Assembly (NCBI RefSeq): GCF_000813985.1
Contig: NZ_JWLJ01000001.1
Coordinates: 186,001 to 250,000, forward strand
Direction: 5' to 3'
Length of the DNA stretch: 64,000 bases
Origin: Ruegeria sp. ANG-R
Lineage (GTDB): Bacteria > Pseudomonadota > Alphaproteobacteria > Rhodobacterales > Rhodobacteraceae
The translations under genes were made by a program, and so were the position numbers. The notes beneath the pieces are model-generated. The model worked only from the letters and a program-made list of their open reading frames with translations, did no database searches and was not told where the DNA came from. Shown in pieces: positions 35,400 through 43,657 of this stretch. Within the stretch, counting starts at the first letter, position 1. Every line of letters starts with the position of its first letter.

Positions 35400-35660
35400 A
35401 TGGAACAGGATTCGGTCCAAGACAGCTACAAGGTTACAGCCGGAGAACTGCGGCAGTTCGTCGAGAGAATTGAGCGCCTTGAGATGGAAAAGAAGGATAT
35501 CGCGGATCAGATTCGAGAGGTCTATTCTGAAAGCAAAGCGCGTGGCTACGATCAAAAAGCGCTGAGAGCAATCGTAAGCCTCAGGAAAAAAGACAAAGAC
35601 GAAATCGCAGAGCAAGAAGCTGTGTTGGAGATGTACAAAGAAGCATTAGGGATGACCTAA
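35400..35660 (+). CDS. gapR: GapR-family DNA-binding protein (DUF2312)
   Basis: 86 aa. VTAGELRQFVERIERLEMEKKDIADQIREVYSESKARGYDQKALRAIV is the DUF2312/GapR fold, a small coiled-coil protein that wraps overtwisted AT-rich DNA ahead of replication and transcription (shown in Caulobacter). The second ATG (35400) is preferred because GAGG lies 7 bases upstream. A decayed C-terminal copy is at 54088-54183. Confidence 0.9.
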   Translation: MEQDSVQDSYKVTAGELRQFVERIERLEMEKKDIADQIREVYSESKARGYDQKALRAIVSLRKKDKDEIAEQEAVLEMYKEALGMT

Positions 35661-35843
35661 AGAGAATAGTGTTTCAACCTACCGCTAACAGTGATGTCGT
35701 TATTGGGCCAGGAAAATGCTGGCCATAGATTGGGGCGGAGCACTCCCCACTAGGGTGAGGACCTCAAATATTGCAGAAAGATCCCCTTATCACTCAGCTT
35801 TGCGGAACCGAGATCAGGATTGCAAAACGTAAACGCAAATTGG

Positions 35844-36554
35844 TCAACGACCGATCTGAGCCATTACATCTTGCACCGCGTAGTATCTTTGCGCGTTGGG
35901 GGGGTGTGTGCCTAGAAAACGATCACCAGGGTCAGGAACTCGTGCGAAGTACAGCGCACCTTTTAGTGGGTCATAGCCCGCTTTGTAGGCTATGACCGTG
36001 CCCAATCGATCAGCTTCCAATTCAAAGTTCTTTGAATAGCTTCGCCCGCCAACAAAGGCTCCAAGATCTTGTGCTGCGGCAATGTCATTCGGCCCAGTCC
36101 CCGCAATTGTTGCCAGCCCCGCCAAAAGCACCGCACCAGCCGCCGCATTTTGGGCCCGTCGTGCCAAATGCCCTTGAATGTGATGCGCGGCCTCATGCGC
36201 CATAACAAATGCAAGTTCATCGGTATTGCTCACATTGCGCGTCAGCGCTTGAGTCATTGTGATTACGGGGCGTCCCGACCTGCTTAAACTCTGATACGCG
36301 TTTGAGGGCGCATTCTTGTTTGGATCAATGCGGATCAAAAAATCGCAATTCACTCCCCGAGTTTGGCGGCGACATTCTCGCTCTGCAACGGGCTCAATTC
36401 GAGAGGCGACCTGTCGAAATCTCACTTGTGCCTGCTGTGAGCTGACCGGTGCACTTACGCGACCGGGATTTGGTATAGGTGCCGATGGCGGAGGCACGGA
36501 TGACGCGCATCCCGCCAGCAACAAAACTACACATGCCAAAGCACTCCGCTTCAT
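35844..36554 (-). CDS. M48-family metallopeptidase lipoprotein
   Basis: 236 aa. The signal MKRSALACVVLLLAGC ends in a lipobox with Cys16. The zinc site is HEAAH (His120-Glu121-His124), with the third ligand in NFELEADRLG. Such LoiP/BepA-like proteases trim or control outer-membrane proteins. A hydrophobic stretch (AGAVLLAGLATIAG) follows the active site. Long upstream in-frame sequence lacks a start with a lipobox at the right place, so MKRSALA is chosen. Monocistronic. Confidence 0.88.
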   Translation of the reverse strand: MKRSALACVVLLLAGCASSVPPPSAPIPNPGRVSAPVSSQQAQVRFRQVASRIEPVAERECRRQTRGVNCDFLIRIDPNKNAPSNAYQSLSRSGRPVITMTQALTRNVSNTDELAFVMAHEAAHHIQGHLARRAQNAAAGAVLLAGLATIAGTGPNDIAAAQDLGAFVGGRSYSKNFELEADRLGTVIAYKAGYDPLKGALYFARVPDPGDRFLGTHPPNAQRYYAVQDVMAQIGR

Positions 36555-36854
36555 AAATACACCTTTCCACTTCTTTGAGAGCCGAAATAGAGTTCTTAGT
36601 CGTCGATAAATCAGCATCCAATCCCGAACCTTAGGACTGATGTAAATTGTTATCCAATAACAGGGGAGATTGAGCGCAGCCGCATCAAGATTCGGCTGCC
36701 ACCAAAAGGGCAAGTATCGCAAATGGCATTGAGCCAAACGGCCAGCCGGTCCGCGCGCCCCTCATAAACGACCTGAACCGCGTTGAGGACCGCAGCAAAG
36801 GCCGCAATTTCCGCTACACGGCGGCCTAAAACTATCTACTTCGCGGTAACGCGT

Positions 36855-37012
36855 TGATCCTGAAACATGAGCTGATGGCCGAGCAAATCCCGAAGCAAGT
36901 CGCCAATGCGTTGCTGCCTGCGGGTTTGGGGGCGGTGATGTTTCTGGTGGTCGCCAACATCATTCTGCTGATCGTTGGTCAGTTCATGGAACCCTCAGGG
37001 GGCGAGCTCTGA
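36855..37012 (+). pseudogene. TRAP transporter large-permease (DctM) fragment
   Basis: The frame reads HELMAEQIPKQVANALLPAG, then MFLVVANIILLIVGQFMEPS, matching a central helix region of DctM proteins, and stops at 37012. No remainder is found on either side, so it is a fragment. It is antisense to the 3' end of the MarR gene over 36979-37012. The 300 bases before it (36555-36854) hold nothing else clear. Confidence 0.65.
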
Positions 37013-37479
37013 TCTTGCCGCATTGAGGCCTCTTCGAGGCGTGCCTTGAGACGGTCAACAACATTCTGCGCTGTGGCTATATCATCTGGCGACAGGCCTT
37101 CCGAGAGTTCATTCACCCATGGGATTTGCCTCGCAATCGCGGCTTCGTACAACTCCTGCCCCTTTTGAGTCAGAACAACAAGATGCGCGCGTTTGTGGTG
37201 TGGATTTGGCTGAAGTTCCACAATGCCCTCTCTTTTCAACTCATTGACGATCCGTTGAATGCCCTGCCGGTGAACACCCATCGTCCGCGCATGGCAGGCA
37301 ACGGATTCCGGTCGATCAGAATAAGCAATGGCGCCAAGGATTTGCCATCGGGCGCTTGTCAGACCGAGTTCTGATACGAGGCGATCACCGGCAAGCTGCA
37401 ATCGACCATTCAGCCGAAACACATCCAGTATCAACGCCGTCACCGCTTCTCCTGCTTTGGTCCTTTGTTCGTCAGGCAT
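36979..37479 (-). CDS. MarR-family transcriptional regulator
   Basis: 166 aa. Winged-helix MarR fold: LTSARWQILGAI, recognition helix ARTMGVHRQGIQRIVNELKREGIV, wing HHKRAHLVVLTQKGQELYE. The last residues (SPPEGSMN) are encoded antisense to the dctM fragment, so the original C-terminus may have been replaced. It is divergent from the monooxygenase gene with an operator-like palindrome between. Confidence 0.88.
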   Translation of the reverse strand: MPDEQRTKAGEAVTALILDVFRLNGRLQLAGDRLVSELGLTSARWQILGAIAYSDRPESVACHARTMGVHRQGIQRIVNELKREGIVELQPNPHHKRAHLVVLTQKGQELYEAAIARQIPWVNELSEGLSPDDIATAQNVVDRLKARLEEASMRQDQSSPPEGSMN

Positions 37480-37495
37480 ATCGGCCCCTCATTTT

Positions 37496-37553
37496 ATTGA
37501 CAACATATTGTCAATTGAATTATTGATCCTATATATGACAATATGACACCAAA
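37496..37553. promoter_or_regulatory. MarR operator region with palindrome
   Basis: ATTGACAA (37496-37503) and TTGTCAAT (37508-37515) form a palindrome with a 4-base centre. A second, related TATGACAATATGACA block lies at about 37534-37548. The sites cover the space between the two divergent starts, as expected for autoregulation and control of the neighbouring genes. Confidence 0.6.
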
Positions 37554-37580
37554 TTGAAGCAACTTTCAAGGAGCGCCGAA

Positions 37581-37949
37581 ATGGTTAGTTTCAAACCCCT
37601 CGACCCCGAGTTTCCCATTGAACGGCAATTGGGCATTGACGCTGGACCCGTCGTTCTCGTCAATCTCTTCACTGTCGATCCCGTAGACCAAGTCGCCTTG
37701 GTTGAAGCTTGGAAGAGCGATGCCCAATGGATGAAAAAGCAGCCGGGCTACATCAGCACTCAATTGCATAAAGCCGTTGGTGACGGCAGCATGTACCTGA
37801 ACTACGCGGTCTGGGAGTCTGTCGCGGACTTCCGCGCGGCGTTTTCAAACCCCGAGTTTCAGCAGCAGCTCAGCCACTATCCTTCCAGCGCTGTGACCGC
37901 CCACCATCTGTTCGAGAAGGTTGCCGTGCCGAATTGCTGCACGGCCTGA
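37581..37949 (+). CDS. Antibiotic biosynthesis monooxygenase (ABM) domain protein
   Basis: 122 aa. The ABM ferredoxin-like fold is visible as VVLVNLFTVDPVDQVALVEAWKSDAQWMKKQPGYISTQLH...YLNYAVWESVADFRAAF. These proteins oxidise quinol-type or heme-like small aromatics or act as detoxification enzymes. AAGGAG at 37568-37573 supports the start. Regulated by the divergent MarR gene by position. Confidence 0.85.
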   Translation: MVSFKPLDPEFPIERQLGIDAGPVVLVNLFTVDPVDQVALVEAWKSDAQWMKKQPGYISTQLHKAVGDGSMYLNYAVWESVADFRAAFSNPEFQQQLSHYPSSAVTAHHLFEKVAVPNCCTA

Positions 37950-37986
37950 CGAAATCCTTTCCAAAAGCCAATTTGAGCGAACCGCT

Positions 37987-38430
37987 ATGAAAACAAAGAT
38001 TCACGCCATCGCGGGGGGCATCGGCTTTGTGATGATCCTCCTCTTCTGGACATCAACGGCCACCAGCGAACTCTTTGCGAGCCATGAAACAGTCGCAACC
38101 GTCAAGGCATTGATCCTGAAAGGTATGTTCATCCTCATCCCGGCAATGGCCATTGCTGGCGGATCGGGCATGGCAATGGGCAGGAAACGCAAGGATGCCC
38201 TCACGAGAGCCAAGAAAACCCGAATGCCTGTCATTGCGCTGAACGGCTTGCTGATCCTTGTACCTGCCGCATGGTTTCTGGCTGGCAAAGCCGCCGCCGG
38301 TGAGTTTGACGGCACATTTTATCTGGTTCAGGTGGTTGAGCTGATCGCCGGGGCAGTCAACCTCACGATGATGGGACTGAACATTCGTGATGGTTTGCGA
38401 ATGACCGGCAAAATTCGGAGGCCGCACTGA
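37987..38430 (+). CDS. Four-helix membrane protein of unknown function
   Basis: 147 aa with hydrophobic segments near residues 7-25, 42-62, 80-100 and 112-130. It follows the ABM gene by 37 bases and is probably co-transcribed under the MarR regulator. No family recognised beyond a resemblance to small integral membrane proteins. Confidence 0.7.
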   Translation: MKTKIHAIAGGIGFVMILLFWTSTATSELFASHETVATVKALILKGMFILIPAMAIAGGSGMAMGRKRKDALTRAKKTRMPVIALNGLLILVPAAWFLAGKAAAGEFDGTFYLVQVVELIAGAVNLTMMGLNIRDGLRMTGKIRRPH

Positions 38431-38702
38431 AGATGTGGTTCCAACCCAAGCATTGACCAAATTGCCGACATTTGAGCAAACGCAGCGAATTGGCGCTATG
38501 TCAGCGCAGTGCCGGTTCGAGAAGCCCCGGTTTTTACTCACGCAGCCAATGTTCGCTATGGGGCTGCTGCCGCAGCAGGTTGGAGGTTGGGCGAACGGCG
38601 GGTTCGCGCCGTTCACAAGCTTCTCAATTTAGATTTAGAATGTTGAGATATTCCCTGCCAAATTGACCTGAAGACGTCGAAGCACGCAATCAGAATGCCG
38701 CC

Positions 38703-39356
38703 TTACATAGCCTCCAAGGTATGCGCGAGGCCGTTTCGGATGTGATCTTCCAACAGCTTCTTGGCCGTGTCCGCGTCTCTGGCCAATGCGGCATCGAACA
38801 TACCCTTATGCTCCTGGACGGCCTCTTCACCGCGATAGGTCAGCACAAGCATCTGATAGCGCAGATATTTATCGTAAATGATCGAGTGCAGAGATAGAAG
38901 GTTCCTGGAGTTGCAGGCCGCGATCATCGCCTGGTGAAATTCCCAATCATATCGTTTCCAGGTTTCTTTCTCGGATTCGTCGCCCTTAAGAAGCTGCTGT
39001 TCCATCAGGTGCAGTTTGTGGTGTGCGGCAACGAGGTTGCCTTCCCAGTCCGTGTCGCCGTTCGCGATGGACAACTCAAGCGCGTGGCATTCCAACAGGA
39101 CCCGCAGCTCTGAAATCTCGGTCAGGTCTTCTCGTGAAACTGGTGTGACCAGGAAACCTCGTTGCTCGGGAGCTTCGACAAATCCGTCGCTGGCGAGCCT
39201 GTTCAGCGTTTCACGAAGTGTCGAAAGGCTTGCCGAGTAGCGTTCCTTCAAAGCGTCCAGCTTCAGTTTGGAGCCGGGCTGCAGCTCCCCGAAGATGATA
39301 TCCCGCTTGATGCGCTGATAGGTGCTTGCACCTATCGTGGACGGCTGTTTCGCCAT
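38703..39356 (-). CDS. GntR-family (FCD) transcriptional regulator of the catabolic locus
   Basis: 217 aa. N-terminal winged helix (TYQRIKRDIIFGELQPGSKLKLDALKERYSASLSTLRETLNRLASDGFV) and C-terminal FCD effector domain (ELRVLLECHALELSI...WEFHQAMIAACNSRNLLSL) with the usual metal- or acid-binding histidines. FadR-type members sense organic acids. The gene is divergent from the first dehydrogenase of the catabolic locus. The start at MAKQPST is chosen over an upstream ATG at 39398, which lacks a ribosome-binding site. Confidence 0.88.
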   Translation of the reverse strand: MAKQPSTIGASTYQRIKRDIIFGELQPGSKLKLDALKERYSASLSTLRETLNRLASDGFVEAPEQRGFLVTPVSREDLTEISELRVLLECHALELSIANGDTDWEGNLVAAHHKLHLMEQQLLKGDESEKETWKRYDWEFHQAMIAACNSRNLLSLHSIIYDKYLRYQMLVLTYRGEEAVQEHKGMFDAALARDADTAKKLLEDHIRNGLAHTLEAM

Positions 39357-39426
39357 GCGTTTCACCCGATATTCTTGGTTTCCTCGTTCAATTAGCATTT
39401 TTCAGAGACATCAGCAATCCAAACTG

Positions 39427-39458
39427 ATGTATGGTAAAAATAAAAATATCATACATTA
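39427..39458. promoter_or_regulatory. Candidate GntR operator, site 1
   Basis: AAATATCATACATTA (39444-39458) resembles sites 2 and 3. An inverted copy of its core lies 17 bases to the left (ATGTATG 39427-39433; CATACAT 39450-39456). It sits between the divergent gntR and dehydrogenase genes. Confidence 0.6.
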
Positions 39459-39564
39459 TTGCGGAATCGCAAAAACCCCAATACGGTCAAGCTCAAATTG
39501 GGCAAAGCAGCCCGATCGCAATCATTGGTTTCGGGATTATCCGGACCCTCCGGAAGGAAGCAAA

Positions 39565-40647
39565 GTGTCTAAGAACTTTCGCATTGCCATTGTCGGCATT
39601 GGCCTTGTTGGACGCCGCCACGCAGACGCTATCCGTGCGTTGCGCCATGTTGATCTCGTCGCGGTGGTCGACCCCAGCGATGAAGGCCGTGCTTACGCCG
39701 TTGAGAACGGGGTCGCATGTTACGAGACCCTCGAGGAAATGTTTGCAAATCAGACGCCGGACGGAGCTGTTCTGGCGACCCCGACCACGCTTCATGTCGA
39801 ACAAGGCCTCACGTGTGTTCGACATGGTTGTCCTGTTCTTGTCGAAAAGCCGATCGCCGTGGAAGCCACCGCTGCACTTGAGCTTGTTCAAGCAGCGGAG
39901 AAGGCCAATGTACCACTGATGGTCGGACATCATCGTCGGCACAATCCTCTGATCCGGTCGGCTAAGGAAGCCATTGTCGATGGGAAGATTGGAGATGTGC
40001 GCGCTGTCCATGCGAATTGCTGGTTCTATAAGCCAGACGAGTACTTTGATGCTGCGCCCTGGAGAAAGAAACCCGGTGCAGGGCCCATCTCGGTCAATCT
40101 TGTCCACGATGTGGATCTGCTGCGATACTTGGCCGGAGAAGTCATGACCGTACAGGCTCAGTCGGCTGCATCGCAGCGGGGTTACGACAACGAAGATGTC
40201 GCCGGAGCGTTGTTGACGTTCGAAAGCGGGGCAATAGGGACCATAAGTGTGTCCGACAGCATCGTTGCCCCATGGAGCTGGGAGATGACGTCTCGGGAAT
40301 ATCCAATCTATCCTTCGACCACCGAGAGTAGCTACATGATCGGTGGCTCTCATGGGTCGTTGTCCGTCCCTGATCTTCGACTTTGGAGTTATCAGAGCGA
40401 GCAAAGGGACTGGTGGACGCCAATCTCATCCACCGCGCTGAAGAAGGGTGCCTCTGACCCCCTGGTCAATCAACTTCGGCACTTTGTTGAGGTTGCTCGG
40501 CGCGAAGCAGATCCGATTGTGTCCGGATGGGAAGGTTTCAGAACGCTTCAAGTCATTGAGGCCATTCAGAATTCTTGCAGAACAGGTGAAACGATCAGGA
40601 TAGATAGCTTTCGACAGACACCGATTGCAAATGTATCGGCTTTATAA
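39565..40647 (+). CDS. Gfo/Idh/MocA-family oxidoreductase 1
   Basis: 360 aa with GTG start and GGAAGG upstream. N-terminal NAD-binding motif IAIVGIGLVGRRHADAIRAL; then VLVEKPIAVE with the conserved lysine of the EKP motif; and HDVDLLRYLAGE in the C-terminal catalytic domain. It probably oxidises a polyol, sugar or cyclitol hydroxyl. First structural gene of the locus. Confidence 0.9.
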   Translation: MSKNFRIAIVGIGLVGRRHADAIRALRHVDLVAVVDPSDEGRAYAVENGVACYETLEEMFANQTPDGAVLATPTTLHVEQGLTCVRHGCPVLVEKPIAVEATAALELVQAAEKANVPLMVGHHRRHNPLIRSAKEAIVDGKIGDVRAVHANCWFYKPDEYFDAAPWRKKPGAGPISVNLVHDVDLLRYLAGEVMTVQAQSAASQRGYDNEDVAGALLTFESGAIGTISVSDSIVAPWSWEMTSREYPIYPSTTESSYMIGGSHGSLSVPDLRLWSYQSEQRDWWTPISSTALKKGASDPLVNQLRHFVEVARREADPIVSGWEGFRTLQVIEAIQNSCRTGETIRIDSFRQTPIANVSAL

Positions 40648-40662
40648 AATATCATATATTTT
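40646..40662. promoter_or_regulatory. Candidate GntR operator, site 2
   Basis: AAAATATCATATATTTT is nearly palindromic and lies over the stop codon of dehydrogenase 1, 87-103 bases before the TRAP transporter genes. A further run GTAAAAAATC follows. Confidence 0.65.
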
Positions 40663-40748
40663 GTAAAAAATCTTGCAAAATGCCCAAAATAGGTCAAAAC
40701 TTGGAATCGTCAAAAAGAAGCATCAATGATGTCTCAGGGAGGAAAAAA

Positions 40749-41759
40749 GTGACTTTCAAACTTACCCGCCGGGCTGCTGTATCAGCCTTGGTCGCAACCG
40801 GTGTTCTGTTCAGCGCAACAAGCGGTGCGCTTGCAGACGACAAAGTACAACTTCGCCTTGCAACGTCGGGGTCAGAAACTGATCAACGTTCGGTCGCCAT
40901 GGCCGAGGTTTTCGCGCCGATGGTCGCGGACTTCGCGAGTTATGAGCCCAGCTATAACGGCACCATCTTCGCTCAAGGTACCGAGTTGGATGCTATCAGC
41001 CGCGGCAACCTGGAAATGTCGATCACCTCGGCGCAGGAACTGGCGCAGTTCTTCCCCGAGTTTTCGATCTTTACTGCGGGCTATGTTCATCAGGACGCCG
41101 CGCATCAGGTGGCTGTCTTCAACGATCCGCTGATGGATGCGTTCAAGCAGAAGGCCGAAGAAGAACTGGGCGTCAAACTGCTGTCGGTCATGTATCTGGG
41201 CCGTCGTCAGGTGAACCTGCGTCAGCCCAAAGATGAACTGACGGTTTCTACGCCAGCCGACTTGGAGGGCGTAAACCTGCGGATGCCGGGCACCGATGCA
41301 TGGCAGTTCCTGGGTAAGGCTCTGGGTGCCGCTCCAACGCCAATGGCGTTCTCGGAGGTCTATACCGCGCTTTCGACCGGTGCTGTTGACGGTCAGGACA
41401 ACCCGCTGCCGACAGTTGTGGATGCAAAGTTCTACGAAGTGACAAACCAGATTGTTCTGACGTCACATCTGGTTGACCTGAACTATATCGCCATCGGCAA
41501 AGAGGTTTGGGACAGCCTGACCCCTGAACAGCAAGCCAAGGTCCAGGAAGCGGCCGACGCCGCGGCTGAATCGGGTCGCCAAAAGCAGCTTCAGAAAGAA
41601 GCAGATCTTGTAAGCTTCCTGAAAGAGCAGGGGATGGAGATCTACGAACCCGATCTCGCCGCGTTCCGCGATCAGGTACAGTCGATGTATCTGGACAGCG
41701 AATTCGCTGGATCTTGGCCGGATGGTGTTCTGGACCAAATCAACGCTTTGGGCAACTGA
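40749..41759 (+). CDS. TRAP transporter substrate-binding protein (DctP family)
   Basis: 336 aa starting with GTG, with GGGAGG upstream. Signal sequence MTFKLTRRAAVSALVATGVLFSATSGALA has a twin-arginine pair. The mature part shows LRLATSGSETDQRSVAMAEVFAPM, and the DctP arginine region LGRRQVNLRQPKDELTVSTPADLEGVNLRMPGT. It binds the imported acid or polyol. Followed 30 bases later by dctQ. Confidence 0.93.
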   Translation: MTFKLTRRAAVSALVATGVLFSATSGALADDKVQLRLATSGSETDQRSVAMAEVFAPMVADFASYEPSYNGTIFAQGTELDAISRGNLEMSITSAQELAQFFPEFSIFTAGYVHQDAAHQVAVFNDPLMDAFKQKAEEELGVKLLSVMYLGRRQVNLRQPKDELTVSTPADLEGVNLRMPGTDAWQFLGKALGAAPTPMAFSEVYTALSTGAVDGQDNPLPTVVDAKFYEVTNQIVLTSHLVDLNYIAIGKEVWDSLTPEQQAKVQEAADAAAESGRQKQLQKEADLVSFLKEQGMEIYEPDLAAFRDQVQSMYLDSEFAGSWPDGVLDQINALGN

Positions 41760-41789
41760 GCCCAGTAAGACAAGGGAGGGAGAACCACA

Positions 41790-42365
41790 ATGAAAGCCTT
41801 TATCAAAGGGTTCTCCCGACTGACCGAAGCGATTGCCGGCGGGATGCTGGCGGCAATCTTCCTGATCTTCCTACTGCAAATTCTTCTGCGGTACTTCTTT
41901 ACCCCAGCGGGCTGGACGCTTGAACTGATCGGCATCCTCTGGGTCTGGGTGATCTTTTTCAGCTGCGCCTTCATCGTGCGCGAGCGGGATCACGTAAAAT
42001 TCGACATTATCTATCTGTCTGTACCCCGACGCGTCCGTCAGGTCTTTGCGATGCTGGCGGCAGCGGCAATCGTGGTCGGGATGCTCTACAGCTTTCTGCC
42101 GACCTGGGACTACATCGACTGGATGAAGATCCGCAAGACCGCGACCGTTCGCAACCCCTTCTCGGGCGAGAAGATACCGCTGCGCACCGTGTTTTCGATC
42201 TATGCCGTGTTCATGCTGGTCGTCGCCGCGCGGTATGCGTGGCTGTTCTTTGACATCATGCGCAATGGCCCACCAAAAACCGAACTTGAAATGGTCGTGG
42301 GATTCAACGTGGTCGACGATCATCCGCGGGTCGATGTGGAAGACGACGAGGACGCAAGCAAATGA
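41790..42365 (+). CDS. TRAP transporter small permease (DctQ family)
   Basis: 191 aa with four helices (LAAIFLIFLLQILLRYFF; LELIGILWVWVIFFSCAFIVRERDHVKFDI; VFAMLAAAAIVVGML; VFMLVVAARYAWL). RERDHVKFD is the DctQ signature. The C-terminus is acidic. Its stop overlaps dctM by 4 bases. Confidence 0.92.
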   Translation: MKAFIKGFSRLTEAIAGGMLAAIFLIFLLQILLRYFFTPAGWTLELIGILWVWVIFFSCAFIVRERDHVKFDIIYLSVPRRVRQVFAMLAAAAIVVGMLYSFLPTWDYIDWMKIRKTATVRNPFSGEKIPLRTVFSIYAVFMLVVAARYAWLFFDIMRNGPPKTELEMVVGFNVVDDHPRVDVEDDEDASK

Positions 42366-43657
42366 GCTTTGAACTTCTTTCCTGCCTGCTGACGCTCTTT
42401 GTTCTGGCAGGCATCGGGACACCTATCGGTTATTCCATCCTTTTAGCGTCACTGATGTATCTGGGTGTCGCTGGCCTGGACGTCGCGCTGGCGGGTGAGA
42501 AGATCCTGCAAGGCTTCTACAAAAGCACGATCCTGCTTGCTGTGCCTTTGTTCATCGTCGCCGCGAATATCATGAACGCGGGGTCGATCACGGATCGGCT
42601 GCTTAACTTTTGCGTTGCGGCGGTCGGGCGGTTCAAGGGCGGCCTTGGGCATGTGAACGTTGTGGCTTCGTTGATTTTCTCTGGCATGTCCGGCTCGGCC
42701 GTCGCGGATGCCGCGGGGATTGGCAAGATCATCATTGAAATGATGACCAAGGATGGCCGCTACAGCCGGGGCTACGCAGCCGCAATCACGGCGGCGTCGG
42801 CGACGATCGGCCCGATCATTCCGCCCTCGATCCCGATGGTTCTTTATGCGCTCGTTTCCAAAGCATCTATCGGGTCGCTGTTTCTTGCTGGCATTCTGCC
42901 CGGCCTGATCATGGGCGTCGTCCTGATGGCGATGAACTACTATCTGGCCGGAAAGCGGAATTTTGCTTTGGAAGAACCAGTTCCACTACGCGAGTTACCG
43001 GCTAAAACCGCCAATGCGTTTCCGGCGCTGCTGATGCCCGCAATCCTACTTTATGGCATCTACGGGGGTGTCACCACGCCGACCGAAGCCGCCGCAGTTG
43101 CAGCATTCTATGCCCTGTTGCTAGCAGCGTTCTTCTATCGTGCCCTGTCGTTTCGTGGTCTTTATCAAGTCTTCGTCGACAGCGCGCGCTCTTCCGCAGC
43201 CGTCGGGGTGGTCATTGGCGGCGCGTTCATTCTGAACTTCATTGTTATTCAGGAGCAAATACCGCAGTCGATCTCGGCCCTGTTGGAGGGTTCGGACGTC
43301 AGCCCGATTGTATTCCTGATCCTCGTAAACCTGCTGATCCTCGCGCTGGGATGCGTGTTGGACGCAACGACGATCATCCTGGTGATCGTGCCCCTGTTCA
43401 TTCCCACTTGCGAAGCGCTTGGGATTGATCTGGTGCATTTCGGGGTGCTGGTCGTCGTGAACTCGATGATCGGTCTGATCACACCGCCCTATGGCATTCT
43501 GCTCTTTGTGATCAACGCCGTGACGGACATTCCGCTGCGTGAAATCATCTCGGAAATCTGGGCCTTCCTAGCGGTGCTCATCTTCGCCTTGGTGATTATG
43601 ATGCTGATGCCTGATCTGGTCCTGTGGCTGCCGCGCATGTTTGGGTATCAGGGGTAA
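42362..43657 (+). CDS. TRAP transporter large permease (DctM family)
   Basis: 431 aa with about 12 helices. Signatures are LAVPLFIVAANIMNAGSITDRLL, GSAVADAAGIGKIIIEMM, AAITAASATIGPIIPPSIPMVLYA and GLITPPYGILLFVINAV. It carries ions and solute across the inner membrane. Its stop shares a base with the next start (TAATG). Confidence 0.94.
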   Translation: MSFELLSCLLTLFVLAGIGTPIGYSILLASLMYLGVAGLDVALAGEKILQGFYKSTILLAVPLFIVAANIMNAGSITDRLLNFCVAAVGRFKGGLGHVNVVASLIFSGMSGSAVADAAGIGKIIIEMMTKDGRYSRGYAAAITAASATIGPIIPPSIPMVLYALVSKASIGSLFLAGILPGLIMGVVLMAMNYYLAGKRNFALEEPVPLRELPAKTANAFPALLMPAILLYGIYGGVTTPTEAAAVAAFYALLLAAFFYRALSFRGLYQVFVDSARSSAAVGVVIGGAFILNFIVIQEQIPQSISALLEGSDVSPIVFLILVNLLILALGCVLDATTIILVIVPLFIPTCEALGIDLVHFGVLVVVNSMIGLITPPYGILLFVINAVTDIPLREIISEIWAFLAVLIFALVIMMLMPDLVLWLPRMFGYQG

